Part shown: positions 13,301-26,400 of the stretch, piece after piece | Numbering within the stretch: the first letter of the stretch is position 1 | Layout: each line of letters begins with the position of its first letter | Assembly: GCA_036785705.1 (NCBI GenBank) | Contig: JAWUZG010000029.1 | Span: 18,394,501-18,458,500, forward strand | Direction of reading: 5' to 3' | DNA from: Acanthornis magna | Taxonomy: Eukaryota > Chordata > Aves > Passeriformes > Acanthizidae | DNA: 64,000 nucleotides | Position numbers and translations under genes: made by a program | The notes under the pieces: generated by a model | The model's database searches: none | What the model was told of the DNA's origin: nothing | Seen by the model: the letters and a program-made list of their open reading frames with translations, nothing else

Positions 13301-14538
13301 ACACAAAGCTGCAGATAAAGGAACATGATCTTCAATCCAGATGCACAGCTGCCTCTAAATTAAAACTAAGACCATCCCAGTAGATCCTGCATCTGCCTGC
13401 ACTTCAGGCTGATGGAATACCAAGGAATTCTTGCCTGCCGGGAGATATCTGTGTGCATGTGGTGCTGAGTCCCAGTAATATACTGTCCCAACAAGCAGTG
13501 TGTCCTACCTGAGGGCAAACACCTACATAACATAGTGATATAGTGCCAGACCAGGGCTGCCTCATATACACATCCATGTCCAGAATTACTCTCACCTGGA
13601 CTAGATATTTAAAGAGTACCAAAGGGTGCAGATACTCAATGGGAATGGAGCATGGAAAACAATTTGTCTCTATTGGTCCTGCATGTGTTTGAAAATCTGG
13701 TTAGGTTTCAAATATAATAATGAATATGGTGAAAGTAAGTTTGATTATTTGATCCTACAAATTGTTTGATTTTTGCCTGAGATGACATTCCTACAGGACA
13801 AATTTTATTTATGCTCATATTTTCTTCTAATTGTTAATGATTCAGTCAAGTGTGACAGAATTTTCAAGAAATGTTCGTATTAAAGAATGACTGTACAACT
13901 TACATCTTCATCTGCAGTGGTAGAAAGATTCTTTTAAGTAGCATTCTTCACCCATATTAGTTCTTTCTTTATCAAATATTTATTCACAAATTCTTTCTTA
14001 CTAGGATTGGATTTCATAATTGAAAACAGTAATACTTTGAAAAAATATTAGTAGAAAATAATATTTTCTCATTTTGTAATTATTTTAAAATACTGATGGT
14101 ATGTATTTTTATTTTTTTTGTAGTAAATGCAGAATTAAAATTTATTTGTTGGTGGGGGGAAGGAAAGAATAATTTTGCTTGCAATCTCACATAGACATCA
14201 TAAGAACAAATTATCATGCATTGGTGTAGATATACAAAGGAAAAATAGGGGTTTCCTCATTTCGTAGGGATGATTACATTTTGAATTATCTTATATACTT
14301 CTAATAGGACAGGGGCACCTTGATAGGTAATCAACACCAGCAAATCTCAAAAAAAAATACTGGATTCAAGTTTATAGGACATTCCTTTTGACTTGGGCTC
14401 AGTTTGCATATACATTTTACAAACTAAGGATGGTATATGAGAGGGCAGAGAACTTGTATCTCTAAAGTGTACATAAGCTTAAGCTCATTCCTGGAGCAAT
14501 ATAGATTTATACTTTATTGAAAATATAACTGCAGTATC
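10371..14538. other. Intergenic, possible ERV remnant at left, otherwise unrecognised
   Basis: DNA at 10371-10700 may be internal ERV sequence upstream of the minus-strand LTR, but no retroviral protein motif is legible. A tRNA A-box-like sequence (CTTCAGTGGTAAGAGCAC) lies at 11541-11558 without a convincing B box. The remainder, including 13680-14520, is very AT-rich unique DNA. No coding gene is recognised. Confidence 0.5.
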
Positions 14539-15600
14539 TTGGTTTGAAAGACAGGCGTCTGCCAAGGAAGGCAGGAACCTCCCTCAGAATGGAGAATAGG
14601 AAACCCTTCCCTCTGAATTATTATAACTTTGAAATTAAGTGGCTTTCAGGCAAAGAGATGGGAAAAGAAGTAACAGTTCTTTACTAGTGTTTACAACAAG
14701 GCAAACAAACAATAACAACAGTAGCAACAACAAACAAATCAGGAACCCAGTAACAGCCTTCTCTGGGCTGTCACACGCCCTCCCCCTCTGTGCAGTTACA
14801 GTCACAGCCAGCAGGGGTGCACCTGAGCTCCCAGGTGGGCAGGGCAGGTGCGATGATTCTCCCTGAAGCTGCAAGGGGCACTGTGGTGCGAGTTCCACCC
14901 TCTCTCTCACATGGTAGTGGCGGATGGGCTGGATGGCGGGACAGGCTGTAGCATGGACTTCAGAGCTGCAAGCTGGAATGGCAGGGCTGGCTCACCTGCA
15001 GTAGCAAGCATGAGGTAGCAGGAATTCTGCAGCTGTGGCAGGAGACACAGAAAAATGGCAGGGAGCCAAGCAGGGAATTTCTCCCCTGGATAGCTCACCA
15101 GCAATGGCTAGTCTCTGAGTCAGGCTGTGCAGAGGCATGGCGACTCCCAGCAGGGTGGCTGCTGGCAGGTCCTCGGTCCCAGCACAGGGGACTGACTCTG
15201 AGTTCCCAAAACAGCAGAGAGGCAAAGAAAAATGAAGTAGTAAACCCAGTCACAGTGCTGAAGGGGAATAAAAAAACAAAAAAGAAAAGGGCAAACTCAC
15301 ATACAATAGTATCTCTGCTCAGAGAGACCCTGCTGCCCTGGCTGCCCGAATTTCTGCATGGCTGTAAAAAGGGCAGAGCTCCCCTTCTCTCACCCCAACT
15401 CTTGCAGGAAATCCCAGGCTGGCTCTCATCCATTGTGAGATTCTGGAGCTGGGAGTTGGGGCAAAGGGTGGGCAGCGACCATCCCAGGCATAAAACAAAA
15501 AGAGCAAGGAAAGAAGACCAAAGATGGGATGGGATAAAAAGACATTCCCAAGACAGGCAGCTATACCATAATTCTTACAGCTGTAGTTTAAATTTTAAAC
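14539..15600 (-). mobile_element. ERVL-like LTR (minus strand)
   Basis: The left part (GTTTGAAAGACAGGCGTCTG through CTGAATTATTATAACTTTGA, 14541-14640) closely resembles, from memory, the 3' end of an abundant passerine ERVL-family LTR in reverse orientation. A GC-rich segment with CA/AAC-rich filler (14690-14750) follows, then GC-rich unique-looking sequence to about 15560. Overlapping open frames in several phases are typical of such GC-rich LTR DNA and are not evidence of genes. The right boundary is approximate. Confidence 0.55.
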
Positions 15601-16660
15601 TAAGTAGGAAATGAAAAAAAAAATTAAAATAAGCAAAATGATTTACTATGATACTGCAGAGGAGCTAGAGATAACTTGCACTTCACTGTGCTGTAAATGC
15701 ATCCTGATGGCAAGTGATCAACAATACACATTTCAATCTTCACAACACTCACACAAGTGTCCAAGTGGCACCAAATGACTGAAATCTGATCAAAGCTTTT
15801 GGACCCACTGAACTTGCAGGGGATTGTTTTAAGGCCTGCCTCCACTCTTTCCCCATTCCAGTCTCAGTAATCTTGAAGGGGAGACAATCAGTCTCAATGG
15901 GGGAGGACTGAAGATTTCCTCCAGTTGCAGTGGAGAGAGCAAAGTAAAGTGCCCCAAAGAAGCACTAGGACTTTCTCCACTGACCCCATGAAAACTAGCT
16001 CTGCCTCTGACACCCTGAGAGGAGCATTGGTAATCAGTCCACAGATGTTTTGGCATCTGGGTATCTTACTTGACAGGCATACGCATTGTCTTCAATGTCC
16101 TCTCAAACCTCTCTAAAACCTGAGACAAGACCTGTCCAGTCTTACCAAGTTCAGGTATGCAGAGCAGAAGGACTGTTTAGGTGTATACAAAGAGGCATAC
16201 CTACAAGTATGTCCAAGGAGGAAAAGACAACAACACAGCAACCTAGAGAGCTAATCACTTATTCTGGGCTTTTCTGGGCTCCCTTGAGTTTGATTTCTCA
16301 GCATTAGGATTTGATTAGACAATTTAACTAGTAAAATGGGAAATAGCCCTGTCCCACCAATCACACAGAAAGAAGGTTTCTTACAGGTTCCCTTCAGCAC
16401 TTAAATCAGGAGATCTGTGGCAGCTGCCTGCCATTAAAGATCTGATTGCTCAGAACCATCAATGAGTTTCATGGTTGCAGTGACTCATTGCAGGAAGTAA
16501 ACAAATGGGAAAACCAAGAAAAAAGTGATTAAAAATGAAAAGCAGAAAAAAGTATTAGAACCCTGCAGCACTCTTAGTATCTTAGACCATGTGATTGCAC
16601 TCCATTCTTCTAACAAAAGACAATGATGAGCTTGCCAGTGTGCACACATTCTTGCTTATT
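15601..16660. other. Intergenic, no gene seen
   Basis: Moderate GC, no recognised gene. Part of it may still belong to the ERV insertion to its left, but no internal retroviral motif is legible. Confidence 0.45.
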
Positions 16661-16870
16661 CTATGCTTTTTCACCTCATCTGGCAGGCGTTTTCCGGTCC
16701 AGCAGACACTAACATCTAATGAGACAAACTTCCCATTTTCAGACTAATCAGTCAGCTGCACTAATTGCAAATGCAAATATGCAAATTTATATTAATTAAT
16801 TACTCTGCTAATTAGTTCTGCAGTCTTTTTGGGGTAATAAATCATTGTGCAGTGGAAGGGAAACATGTCC
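16661..16870. promoter_or_regulatory. Candidate enhancer: double POU octamer with homeodomain sites
   Basis: Two perfect octamers ATGCAAAT abut head-to-tail at 16771-16778 and 16779-16786. They are overlapped on the left by TTGCAAAT (16765-16772), with an E-box CAGCTG at 16753-16758, a TAATTAATTA run at 16792-16801 and a TAATTA at 16809-16814. POU factors bind octamers, homeodomain factors bind TAATTA and bHLH factors bind CAGCTG. The density suggests a neural enhancer about 19 kb upstream of NEUROD6. Function and target are inferred. Confidence 0.45.
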
Positions 16871-18954
16871 TGTCCCATTTCACTCCACATAAAAATTCAA
16901 TGTACCAATTGAAGAAAATATATTAAAAAAACCCTGATTCTGATAACTCTGACTCTTCTGATAGGTTCCTTAAAGTAAGGTATGATTGTAAGAAATCTGC
17001 ATATCCCCAGCAAATGCCATCACTAAGGTGCCTGTTAGCAATTTAATTATCCCATTATGAGCTCCAGGAGAAGCCAGTTTGCTGTGCTGCAGGCTGTGAC
17101 TCTGAGCTCCATAGTTGACATGTTTTGCAGCAAATGCTGTTTATGCATCCACAAAAACACTATAAAACATTCACTTCGCACTACCTCAATGTTCTGTTAA
17201 GGCTTGCACTGAAATCCCAGGAATCTGGATCTGCCAAATATGCACTTTAGTTCTGCAACTTCACTAGCTCACATTTGAATGGGTCATTCAGGGAAAATGA
17301 AGAGTAGCTGAAGAAGAAACTGCTTGTGGACCCCTTCCCTGGTCTTGGGTTTTGCTTTGTCTCTGATTCATTTTAACAGGGAACTTTCAATTCCCCATCT
17401 GGCACCAACTCTTCCTTGAAATCCTTACCTTGCCAGCACACCCTGGTAATAGGGAGGGTCATTCCATGCCCCCTTCACTGGTGTTTTGCCCAGCCTCAGT
17501 CATTCCTTCCCCACACCTATATCTGGAAGGTGCAGTGAGGTCCCTATACTGACTTAATACCCCAACAATGGCATGCAGGGTGTCATTCTCATAGAACCTT
17601 AGGCACCAAAGGTCAATGTGCAAGATGGGGCCTATTCTACGTGTTCTTTTTTTTTAGGACAGGAAAGAAACCCATCCCCATAGCATAACAAACCCAATGG
17701 CACCTGTCTGTGAAAAAAGAGTCACTGAATCCCCTCATCAAATGAAGCTACACCAACTACCAGCAGTGGTATAGTGCACAGTTCATCACAGGCATTCTAG
17801 GAGCCAAAGACCCTCCTAGGAGGTTTAGAAAGGCATTAAGTAATGTGCACCCTCTTATCTCGCACAAGTTCAGGCTAATTAGAAATCTTACAGCTCCCAG
17901 GTTTTTCATCCTCCACTTGCTTACTTTTTTTCCCCACAGTTATATACCATTGTTTCCATTAATGTAAAACATCTACGGGGCATTTTCTTGAGAGTTTGAA
18001 TGTATCTTATGTTAACCTGCCTTACAGATGTAGGTTTGAAACCAGTCAAAGTTGTTATAGAAGTCAACAGAGCACTTCTATTATCTCAGAAATTCAGATA
18101 ACTCACATATCATAGTCTTCCATTATATAAAAAAAAAAAAATCTAAAGCATTAGCAGATGTTTTGTTTTATGCTTTAAATTATTTGTTTTAAATTGAAAC
18201 AGAAAATGAGATTTACAGGTAATTAAGTTCCAAGGACCTTTATCATTCTAGGTTCAACCAGAAGTTGAGCTCTACAATTTTCTCATCGTTTAAAACTCTA
18301 AAATAGCTTCTTTCTTATTTATTTTGCTTTCCTGTCTAAATACTGGAATAAAATACCGTTAAACTGATAACCTGAAGTCCTGTGATTTAGGCTCTAGGAA
18401 ACAAAGGAAAATTAAAAAACCCCTAAAATAGATTAAATTGAAAGCACAGTTTATGGAACAGCTAAAGATAAAATTTATTTTGCAAATAATTGTCATTTTT
18501 GTTTGAAATACTGATATACACTAATGGCCAGGCCATTTAACTCATGCAAATTAAAATTTTTATTTAAAACAAACCACCTTTGCTCTTTCTAGGTATGCAG
18601 GATCCTGGAGTCACATGGGATCCAAATTTTTTGTTATAGAGTGCAGGCATCCCCACCTGCTGTGAGTTTTGTAGCTGCTTTTTGTTAAGCCTTACAAGGT
18701 TTCAGAGATTCATACATAATGATTTTAACAAAACTCAACCGGTCCCCCTTAAATAATGAATAGATGTGAGATTGTAATGTTCTGATTGTCTGTAGTGTTC
18801 TTTAAAGTGTTACATTTAAATTGTAATTGTACTGGGACACGAGATGTAAATTAAGACATTTGATAAAACCCATCCTTTGATGGGCTAGCTTCTATCAGAA
18901 AGCTTCAACAGGACATACATATTTTGCGAATTGCTGTAGGTGTGAATAAAATTG

Positions 18955-18996
18955 TCTTCTTTCTCTTTTTCTTTTTTTCTCTTTCTCTTTCTCTAT
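18955..18996. repeat. Polypyrimidine CT-rich tract
   Basis: Almost pure C/T on the plus strand (TCTTCTTTCTCTTTTTC...), a degenerate (CTTT)n microsatellite. Confidence 0.8.
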
Positions 18997-20024
18997 AATA
19001 AAAAAAAAGTGATGCTAATAAAAATTCCATCATGATAATCTGTGTTTATACCCTTTCACTTACTTCTGGCTGATATTCATTCTCTTGTCAAGATTGTGAA
19101 ATCAAGACTTTTCTTAACATATAGAACAGCAAGACCCATTTGGTATCCAAGATGAAACCCAGATGAGTGTTAAGATTGACAGTGTTTTCACCCTTGTAAT
19201 TAACTATTCACACAAATGGGGGTTTAGTTTGCACTTATGCTTGGAACATGGCACCTCTTTATACGGAGAGCACCATTCACATGTTAACATTTTCACTTTT
19301 GTTTTTTGTTGGCAAGTAAGCCAGCATACTTGCTATTGAGTTCTGTTAGCTGTATATTTTTCTACATACCTTTTACTATTTATTAGTGTTCTATTAAAAA
19401 AGAATTTAATGTAATCAAAGCATGAACAAGTACTACGTAATGTTCCTCTACTTTTCCCTGCTCTGGAGGAAGACTTCACCTCCCTAAAGTTACTCTGCTG
19501 CTTCTAAGTGAATAATTCCCATAGGCAGAGTCCAGGGGCACCCTTTCCAATATCTTTTTCTTTAAGGGTAAAAATCCCCCTCCCTCCCTTGCTGAGGGAA
19601 AGTTTGGTGGCTTCAGTACAACAGAATATGTATCACTCCACTGAGCTTATTTGCAGCCTTTTTCTTAGCTGTGTACTGACTCAGTAATGTCTGGAGGAAG
19701 GGCACAGAACTAGGAAGCCTTATGGCAATACAGCAACGGTTGCCAGAAATTCATCAAGGATTTTGATGGGTTCTGAAAAAGTCTGTTCACTCTAAATTGA
19801 GGAATAAAAGACTCAGTGGTAGAAGAGAAGGCAAAAGGACAGCTAAGATGTCTCTGTTTTGCTAGAGCTGAGACGTGACTGATTTGCTCATACACACTAA
19901 GGGTTTAAACAGAAAAAACCCAAAATTAAACATCCTAAATAGACTACGATCAATATGTATTTAGGCTAGAAAGTCAACTGCCCCAAGAAGTGGATTTCCA
20001 AAATGTATGTTTGGGAAAAGGAAT

Positions 20025-20038
20025 TGATATGCATATCA
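20025..20038. repeat. Perfect 14-bp palindrome TGATATGCATATCA
   Basis: The sequence equals its own reverse complement and contains overlapping POU-like ATGCATAT half-sites. A TAATTAATTAAAG homeodomain-type run lies 11 bases to its right. It may be a palindromic POU-dimer site; function is inferred. Confidence 0.6.
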
Positions 20039-20387
20039 GAGTTACCATAATTAATTAAAGTAATGCTTTTGGGTCATGCTTCAGGGCTCTCAGAACTCAG
20101 CAACTGTTACAGAACAGGCTGACATTTAATAAGGGTAATCTCTTTTTAACCTTCGTGTACAGACTTAAGGGTGTTCCTCAAAGGCTAATGCCAGAAAATA
20201 TATATGAAGTAAGTATAACCTTAGGTCTAAATAAACACCAAAAATTACTATATTCTCGGTTTTGGACTATATGTCTATGTGGCCCTTCGTCTTATGGGAA
20301 TGAATGACTCTTGGAATTTCATTTGCTCTCTTTTGTAATTCCTTATAAGGCTAGAATGCAAAAGAAATGAAAAAAGGATTAGGAAAA

Positions 20388-20409
20388 CTTGATCACTCAA
20401 GTGATCAAG
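20388..20409. repeat. 22-bp inverted repeat (10-bp arms, 2-base spacer)
   Basis: Arms CTTGATCACT and AGTGATCAAG are perfect reverse complements separated by CA. Likely chance or a small dyad protein-binding site. No array or terminal-repeat context is seen. Confidence 0.8.
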
Positions 20410-23400
20410 CAATAGAGGTAGCATAATACACATGGTCTTTTGTACCCAACAAATTAATTAATATTGTTTATCTCTTTAGAAACAATTGCATCCATAATGG
20501 ACAAGAGGACAACTATCAGGTTAGATTAACATAAAGATTACATATAAAATCATTGTGGGAAAAAAAGGAGAAGAGACTAATGGTGGAGAAAAGGCACAGA
20601 AAAGCCCTAAAGGCAAACAATAGAATTAAAAGTACGGTAAATGCAAAATAAAAATAAGCAAAAATAAAACCAATGATTGCAGAAATAAGAGCAAAGTGGG
20701 AGAAGAATTTTTCTATACTGAAGCTCCGTGTCCTCAGCTCTTTGCCTCCAGGGACTCCAAGCACAAGGATACCTCTTCACCCAGGTAATAAGATATCCAG
20801 GAAAGCAAATTGAGCCTGCTGTTCATCTCTCTTACAGGAGTAGAGTGCTGCTTTCCTCTCTGCTCCTGCATTGATCACAGCTCAGAGAGGGCATCTGTAT
20901 GAGGAACCACACTTGGTGCCAGGCCAGGGGAATATTAAGATATATAACAATGGGGGAGTGCAGGGCTGGAACACTGTGGTTTACAGCTGCCCAAGGCAGC
21001 AACAAGAAGCATCACTGATACAAATCAAGGTGTGGACCATGTCAGTGCTTCAGGGACATAGACCTACACTAGTGCAGGTCAAAAGAGTGGAACTAAACCA
21101 CCACATCCCTCCTGGAGAGAAAAACATCTGGCTTCCCCTCTTTCATTGTATTTCAAAGTCCTTTGCTCACCTTGTTGTGGGTCACTTCACTGTATCACAC
21201 TGAGGCAGGAACAGTGAACCTGTGATGTAGCAGGTTAAAATGAAGTTGCAGCTGCAAAGTACCTTGAAATAGGGAAAATAAAATTAGAGAATTCTTTCAC
21301 TTATCACAATATTTCATATCACAGTTATCACAATAATTCCATGTTTGTTTTCAATCCCAGCCATGATGAAATGTTGAAATATTTGCTTGATATACCCCCT
21401 CACAGTATTTTCAACAGAAAAACTGCATTTAAGTTTCAGAAGCTGACTCTTTTCTGCTTTGACGTACAAAGTAGGGAGGAACAGATCATTGCCAGACACT
21501 TAAAACAGAAAAATACCTGTTTAGTGAAACGCTGAAATAAAATACTGTCTTTCAGTTAAATATTTTTATCAGTTAATTTATTTTAATGTATCTTAATTAT
21601 TTCTCCTTTTCAGTATTTTATTTATCCAGAATTGAATTTATCTTGGTGCAGTAACACAATAGGAACTATGAAGGTTTTTAGCTGATTCTTAAATCACTTT
21701 TCCTATAAAAAGCATGTAAATTCACACCTTTTCTTCTGTAAGAGCAAAGACACATTTGTCATATTTGACTCTTGCTTTACAGAAACAAAGGTCAAAGAAA
21801 GTGTTAGCACACAAGATTTGATCAAGGCAAAGGTTTTTTTTATCATATACCTACAATTTAAACATCTGACTTTCATAAAATTGATTTATTCAGTTTCTCT
21901 GGAATGGAAGAGGAAGCACAATTAAGTCTAGATTGATTTTATCAGAGTGTGAACTGTCTGTGGTGTAAATTGAGAAATATTTAAGCTGTATTGGGCTGTA
22001 GAGGAACAGAAAAATGTTATGCTGTGCTGCATTACCTCCACGTGGTCCATAGACAGCAGTGTCACTGGCCTTTTATTTTTCTGCCCTTCCCTCTGTCTAT
22101 TCTCTTGTAGCTCACACCACCATTGCCCCAGATAAATAATCATCAGTACCATCACTCTTGCCTCAATCTATCACTGGTAAGATATTTGAGAAGGCAATCA
22201 GCCCAGCTGGAGAAAACATAAAAGTGGAAAATACATTTGTGCTTAGAAAATGGAAACATTACGTTTATACTTGGGACTTAGACACACTGGGCTCTCAAGT
22301 GTTTCTCCAGCTGCCTGAGACCCTTTTTTCCTAATCACTTATAGATATAATAATTTGTAGATATAAATTGGTTTATGTGCATGTGGTACCAGTGTGCATG
22401 GAATTCGCAGCAATATTCACAGCATCCACCTCTGGGAACTGGTCCCTTATGGTTTCAGTCAGAAACATATGTTTTAAGTACATTGTCTGAATAGAGGTTT
22501 TGTTATTTTCCTTTGAGGTTGAAAAAGAAAATTGTTTCCCTCTGTGATCGTCTCAGAATTTAGAATTAGGTCAATGGAAGTGCACATGTGCAGAGAGTGA
22601 AAGTTGCTGAGTTCTCAGTGTATTTCTCCCTGTACATCTGACTCAACCATGGGAACTTGAGCCATAGCTCCTCTGTCTATGAAACAACCATAGAACCAAC
22701 AGGCACTGAAGCTTAATTTCAGTTCATACAATGCTGTAAGATTTGCCGTACGCTCTAAGAAGTACAAGGTAACTTTTACAAGTATGGTAAGTAAAAGAAA
22801 GTGAAGTAGATTTTTCTTGCACAACTCAAATGAAAATCCATGGTGTTTCAAGTATTTTTCCCAGCCACAGATAGAATTCTGCCATTTTAGTAGTTTTTAT
22901 TCTGTAATGCTACTTTCCTGCATAAAGAGTTATTATCTTTCCATCAGTGTCTTCATGGATTAAACAGTCTCTAAGTACAGATTGACAGCATGGATCATTA
23001 TGGACTGTTATAATTTAAAATCGGAAGGGACAGGGGTTTTGTGTGAGTATTCATCTCCATACTCGCTTTCTTTCACAAACTATAAGGTTTAATAGCAGCT
23101 AACACCACACCACAGCACTTCTAAATTAGAGATAGCCATGCCAATTCTAATTGGTATTCTAATTAGTCTGACAATTCTACTAATTAAGAACATTAAACTT
23201 TTTAACAAAGGCTATCTATTTTGTGTTGTGTTTGGCAAAATGGAATTGAGGGTATAAGGAAGCCTGAACCTCTACTTCTGAGAATTGCTGAGGATTAAAG
23301 AAAAAAATATATATATTTGGGGAGCATGTAGAAACATTTAGAAATGGCAGTTAAATAAGACGCATAGGCTAACTGAATTGTAGAATATTGTAAATGATAG

Positions 23401-26400
23401 AGAAGTGGATTAAAAAAAATGAAAACTGCAAATCCACAATACATCGCTGAAAGGGGTTTGCCTTTTGGAAATAAGGATTTACGCCAGATGCTGTAGGGAT
23501 TTCAGTACATTAGGCAAACTGAAACATTCCTTTGTTTGAAGAGAGATCACTTTTCTAAATTTTCTTTCCTTCAGATATGAAGCAAAAACAAATGCAAAAA
23601 GTATGTTCCACAATGTAAAATATTCAGTAAATATTTGTTTCAAATTGATAATTTTTTAAAAAATTGCTCTGGTTTTGATTTTATATATTATATGCAATTT
23701 TCAAAAGAAGCATCCTTTTGAATCCCTTTAAAGTGATTTAAAGATCTTACTTTTCCTAAGGACCTTATTCTTAGAATGAAATTTCAGTAAAGTGTGCTTA
23801 AAACACAGTTTTATGCCAAAAAATATGTGTGCTCTTCTGAAAGAAAATATTTTCTTCATATTTTTAATTTTTTTTTTAAATTTTTTTTTTTAATTTTGGC
23901 ACTTTCTATTACAAGGTCAACCTGCGAATGTTTTCTTCATAATCAAGATTTCTGTTTCTATGGGAGTAAGAGCATTTGCACAGAGTGTGTGCAAAAAAGC
24001 CTTATTAATGTTAACTTGTGCCACAAGAACCAAACTGATAACAGACTGAATGGAAAGCAATATTTACTCCAAACCCCACCAACCCGAACCTCACAGATTT
24101 CACTCTTTCGGCACCCAGCCTTCAAGACATAGTGCAGGAACTATGAATCTCTCAGGATTTTGCCTCATGGCTGTAATGCCAAGAATATTTCCTACATCAC
24201 CTCACCAAATCATTACTGCACTGCCTGTATTCACACTGTTTAAGGATTTAGAGAGATGGGAGAGATGGCTATTCTAGTCACCATCTGCTGACATCAGCTG
24301 TCTTCAAAATTCATAGCAAAGTACTCTTCTGAGATAAATTTTGCCTGTATGGCTTTACATAGAAAGGTGTCTTACAGGTCCAAATCCAGAACGAAGAAGC
24401 CAGCATGCCTCTCTAGGCAGAAAGCGCACTTTAAATTTCAACCCAGGCCACACATAAAATTCCTGAACACAAGAATGAAACCCTGAACACACTATAGAAT
24501 TCTCTTCAGAATGCATGCCTTTGAACAATTTAGGTGCAATTTTTTTTTTCTCCTGGACACACTGCAGTAATAATACTTGAGCTGCTATTCGTATTTCTCA
24601 AAAAATAGCAACAGAATTTAAGATGATGAGAAAGAAACCAAAATAAAGCCAGATACATTAGATACATGCTGTCTAACACTATGAGCAATACCATGGGGGG
24701 GAAAAGGGATTTCTAACTTGCAAAAATATATGCATATTCAGTACTGTTTCTGCTGACCACCGACTGTTTCAGCATTTTGCAAACTATGCCCTGTATGAAC
24801 TTTACCCAGCACTTCAAGAGCTTAAAGAGGCAGGCCCACAGTAAGGCCACACAAGCCAGGTAGAAAGCTAGTAAGGCAACTAGCACAAGCAGGATTTGGG
24901 CTCAGCAAGCCACACTCTCTTCTTAGAAAAGGGATTTTGCCCTGAAAGGAAGGTTTTTTGCCAAACTTCTAGGTGCATTCTGGCCATGGTTGTTTTAAAC
25001 TATTTGGAAATTCAAACTAGTCCTCAGTCAACCAAAGCACTGAAACGAAAACTTCAGGCTGCCAAAAGATAGGCAATTTCCTGTGCACATCCTATTAGGT
25101 GAGACCACTTTACAGAGTGGTTACCTTCAAAATGAACACTGTGCACTCAAACTGTGGCATGAAGCACTGATTTTCACGATGACTGTGGGACAAGGAAGCT
25201 GGCAAGCCCTAGGGTTTACACAACTCCTTAGAGATTGCTCAGACATAAGAGACGTTAATTACAGACAGTTCTGTTTACTTCATCTTGTACTTAAGTGCAC
25301 GATAACTTCGCCTTGCTTTACAGCAGATCACAGCTTTATGTTGATTTTGGCAGCCTTGATTGACTGTTTAGGCAGTGCTGTTTCTGAGATGGTGTCCACA
25401 TATTTTATAAAAAACCTCTATGGAGGTATAGGCAAAATCCCCTCTTGACTCTACTTCTTTAACTGTATACTTGAATAGATGGGAATCGATCTCTTCTTAA
25501 TTCTCTTCTTTGTTAGGCTAAGAATCTAAGAAATTTAAATCTTACAGCACCAGTGTGTCTGCTTGTTCAGCAAATTTGGTGAAAAACATATTAAAATGGG
25601 TTTTTATAGAGATGAGAAACATCAGTTACTCTAAAAGTATGTCTGCAGATAGAAGTAATAGAATTGTTCATTCATCACTGAAAAATTGTTCTTTAAACTT
25701 CAGTTTTTCCAAAATTATTTTGGGAAAATATCATTACAGCCCTATCTGAATTCAGTAGCATTTTACAGCTAAGATGAAATTATGCGTGCCTTTCATTTTC
25801 TCAGAAGCTTGGGGATAGAATCCAGAAAACAGTTTTATAAATTCCTGTTATATTTGCAGTCAAATCCCACCACCGAATCTCCAAGACTGTCAGGGGAAAA
25901 TTGATCCTGTGGGTAAAAGACCTCAAATGGTCCAGCTTGTCTTGAGGTAAAATGAGTTGGTCAAGATCCTCTGAAGTATATTGCTGTCCACCTTGCACTG
26001 CTTTCAAATCAGTGAAAGACACATATAGTTTTGTATAACAAGAAAAAGCAGGAAGGTTAGATGATTCAGTAACTGTATACATCATCTAATCACTCTGAAA
26101 AATAATTTCTGGAGTGTTTATCAAATAGATATTGGACTTTTCGTCACTCCTAACACTTGCATCGAGCATTTTAAAGTAGTGGAAAAAGTTCAGGATCAAT
26201 GCTGTAAAGATCCCTATGCCTCCCTTTTCCTCCTAGAAAGTCACATTTCCCCACTTCATTCCTATAACCATTTAATTTGGGCACTAGCTTAGGTTTGCTT
26301 ATTTTGCTTTCTGCTTTTTTAATCCAAAATTACCTTTCTTTTCAATAAGGAAAGATCTCTAGTAAGGTTTTTAAGTACATGCATTATCACATGTTGCAGA

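Noticed and set aside
14635..15614. Several overlapping open frames of 90-119 codons on both strands
   Set aside because: They lie in a GC-rich ERVL-like LTR, overlap in conflicting phases and show no domain. Stop codons are simply rarer in GC-rich DNA.
23020..23060. AATCGGAAGGGACAGG resembling a CR1 segment
   Set aside because: Match is too short, and the flanks do not continue the CR1 pattern.
25801..26085. 94-codon minus-strand open frame
   Set aside because: No family recognised. Part of it (about 25905-25945) resembles a decayed CR1 3' segment (AAGCTGGACC, TTTGAGGTC), so chance or repeat origin is likelier than a gene.
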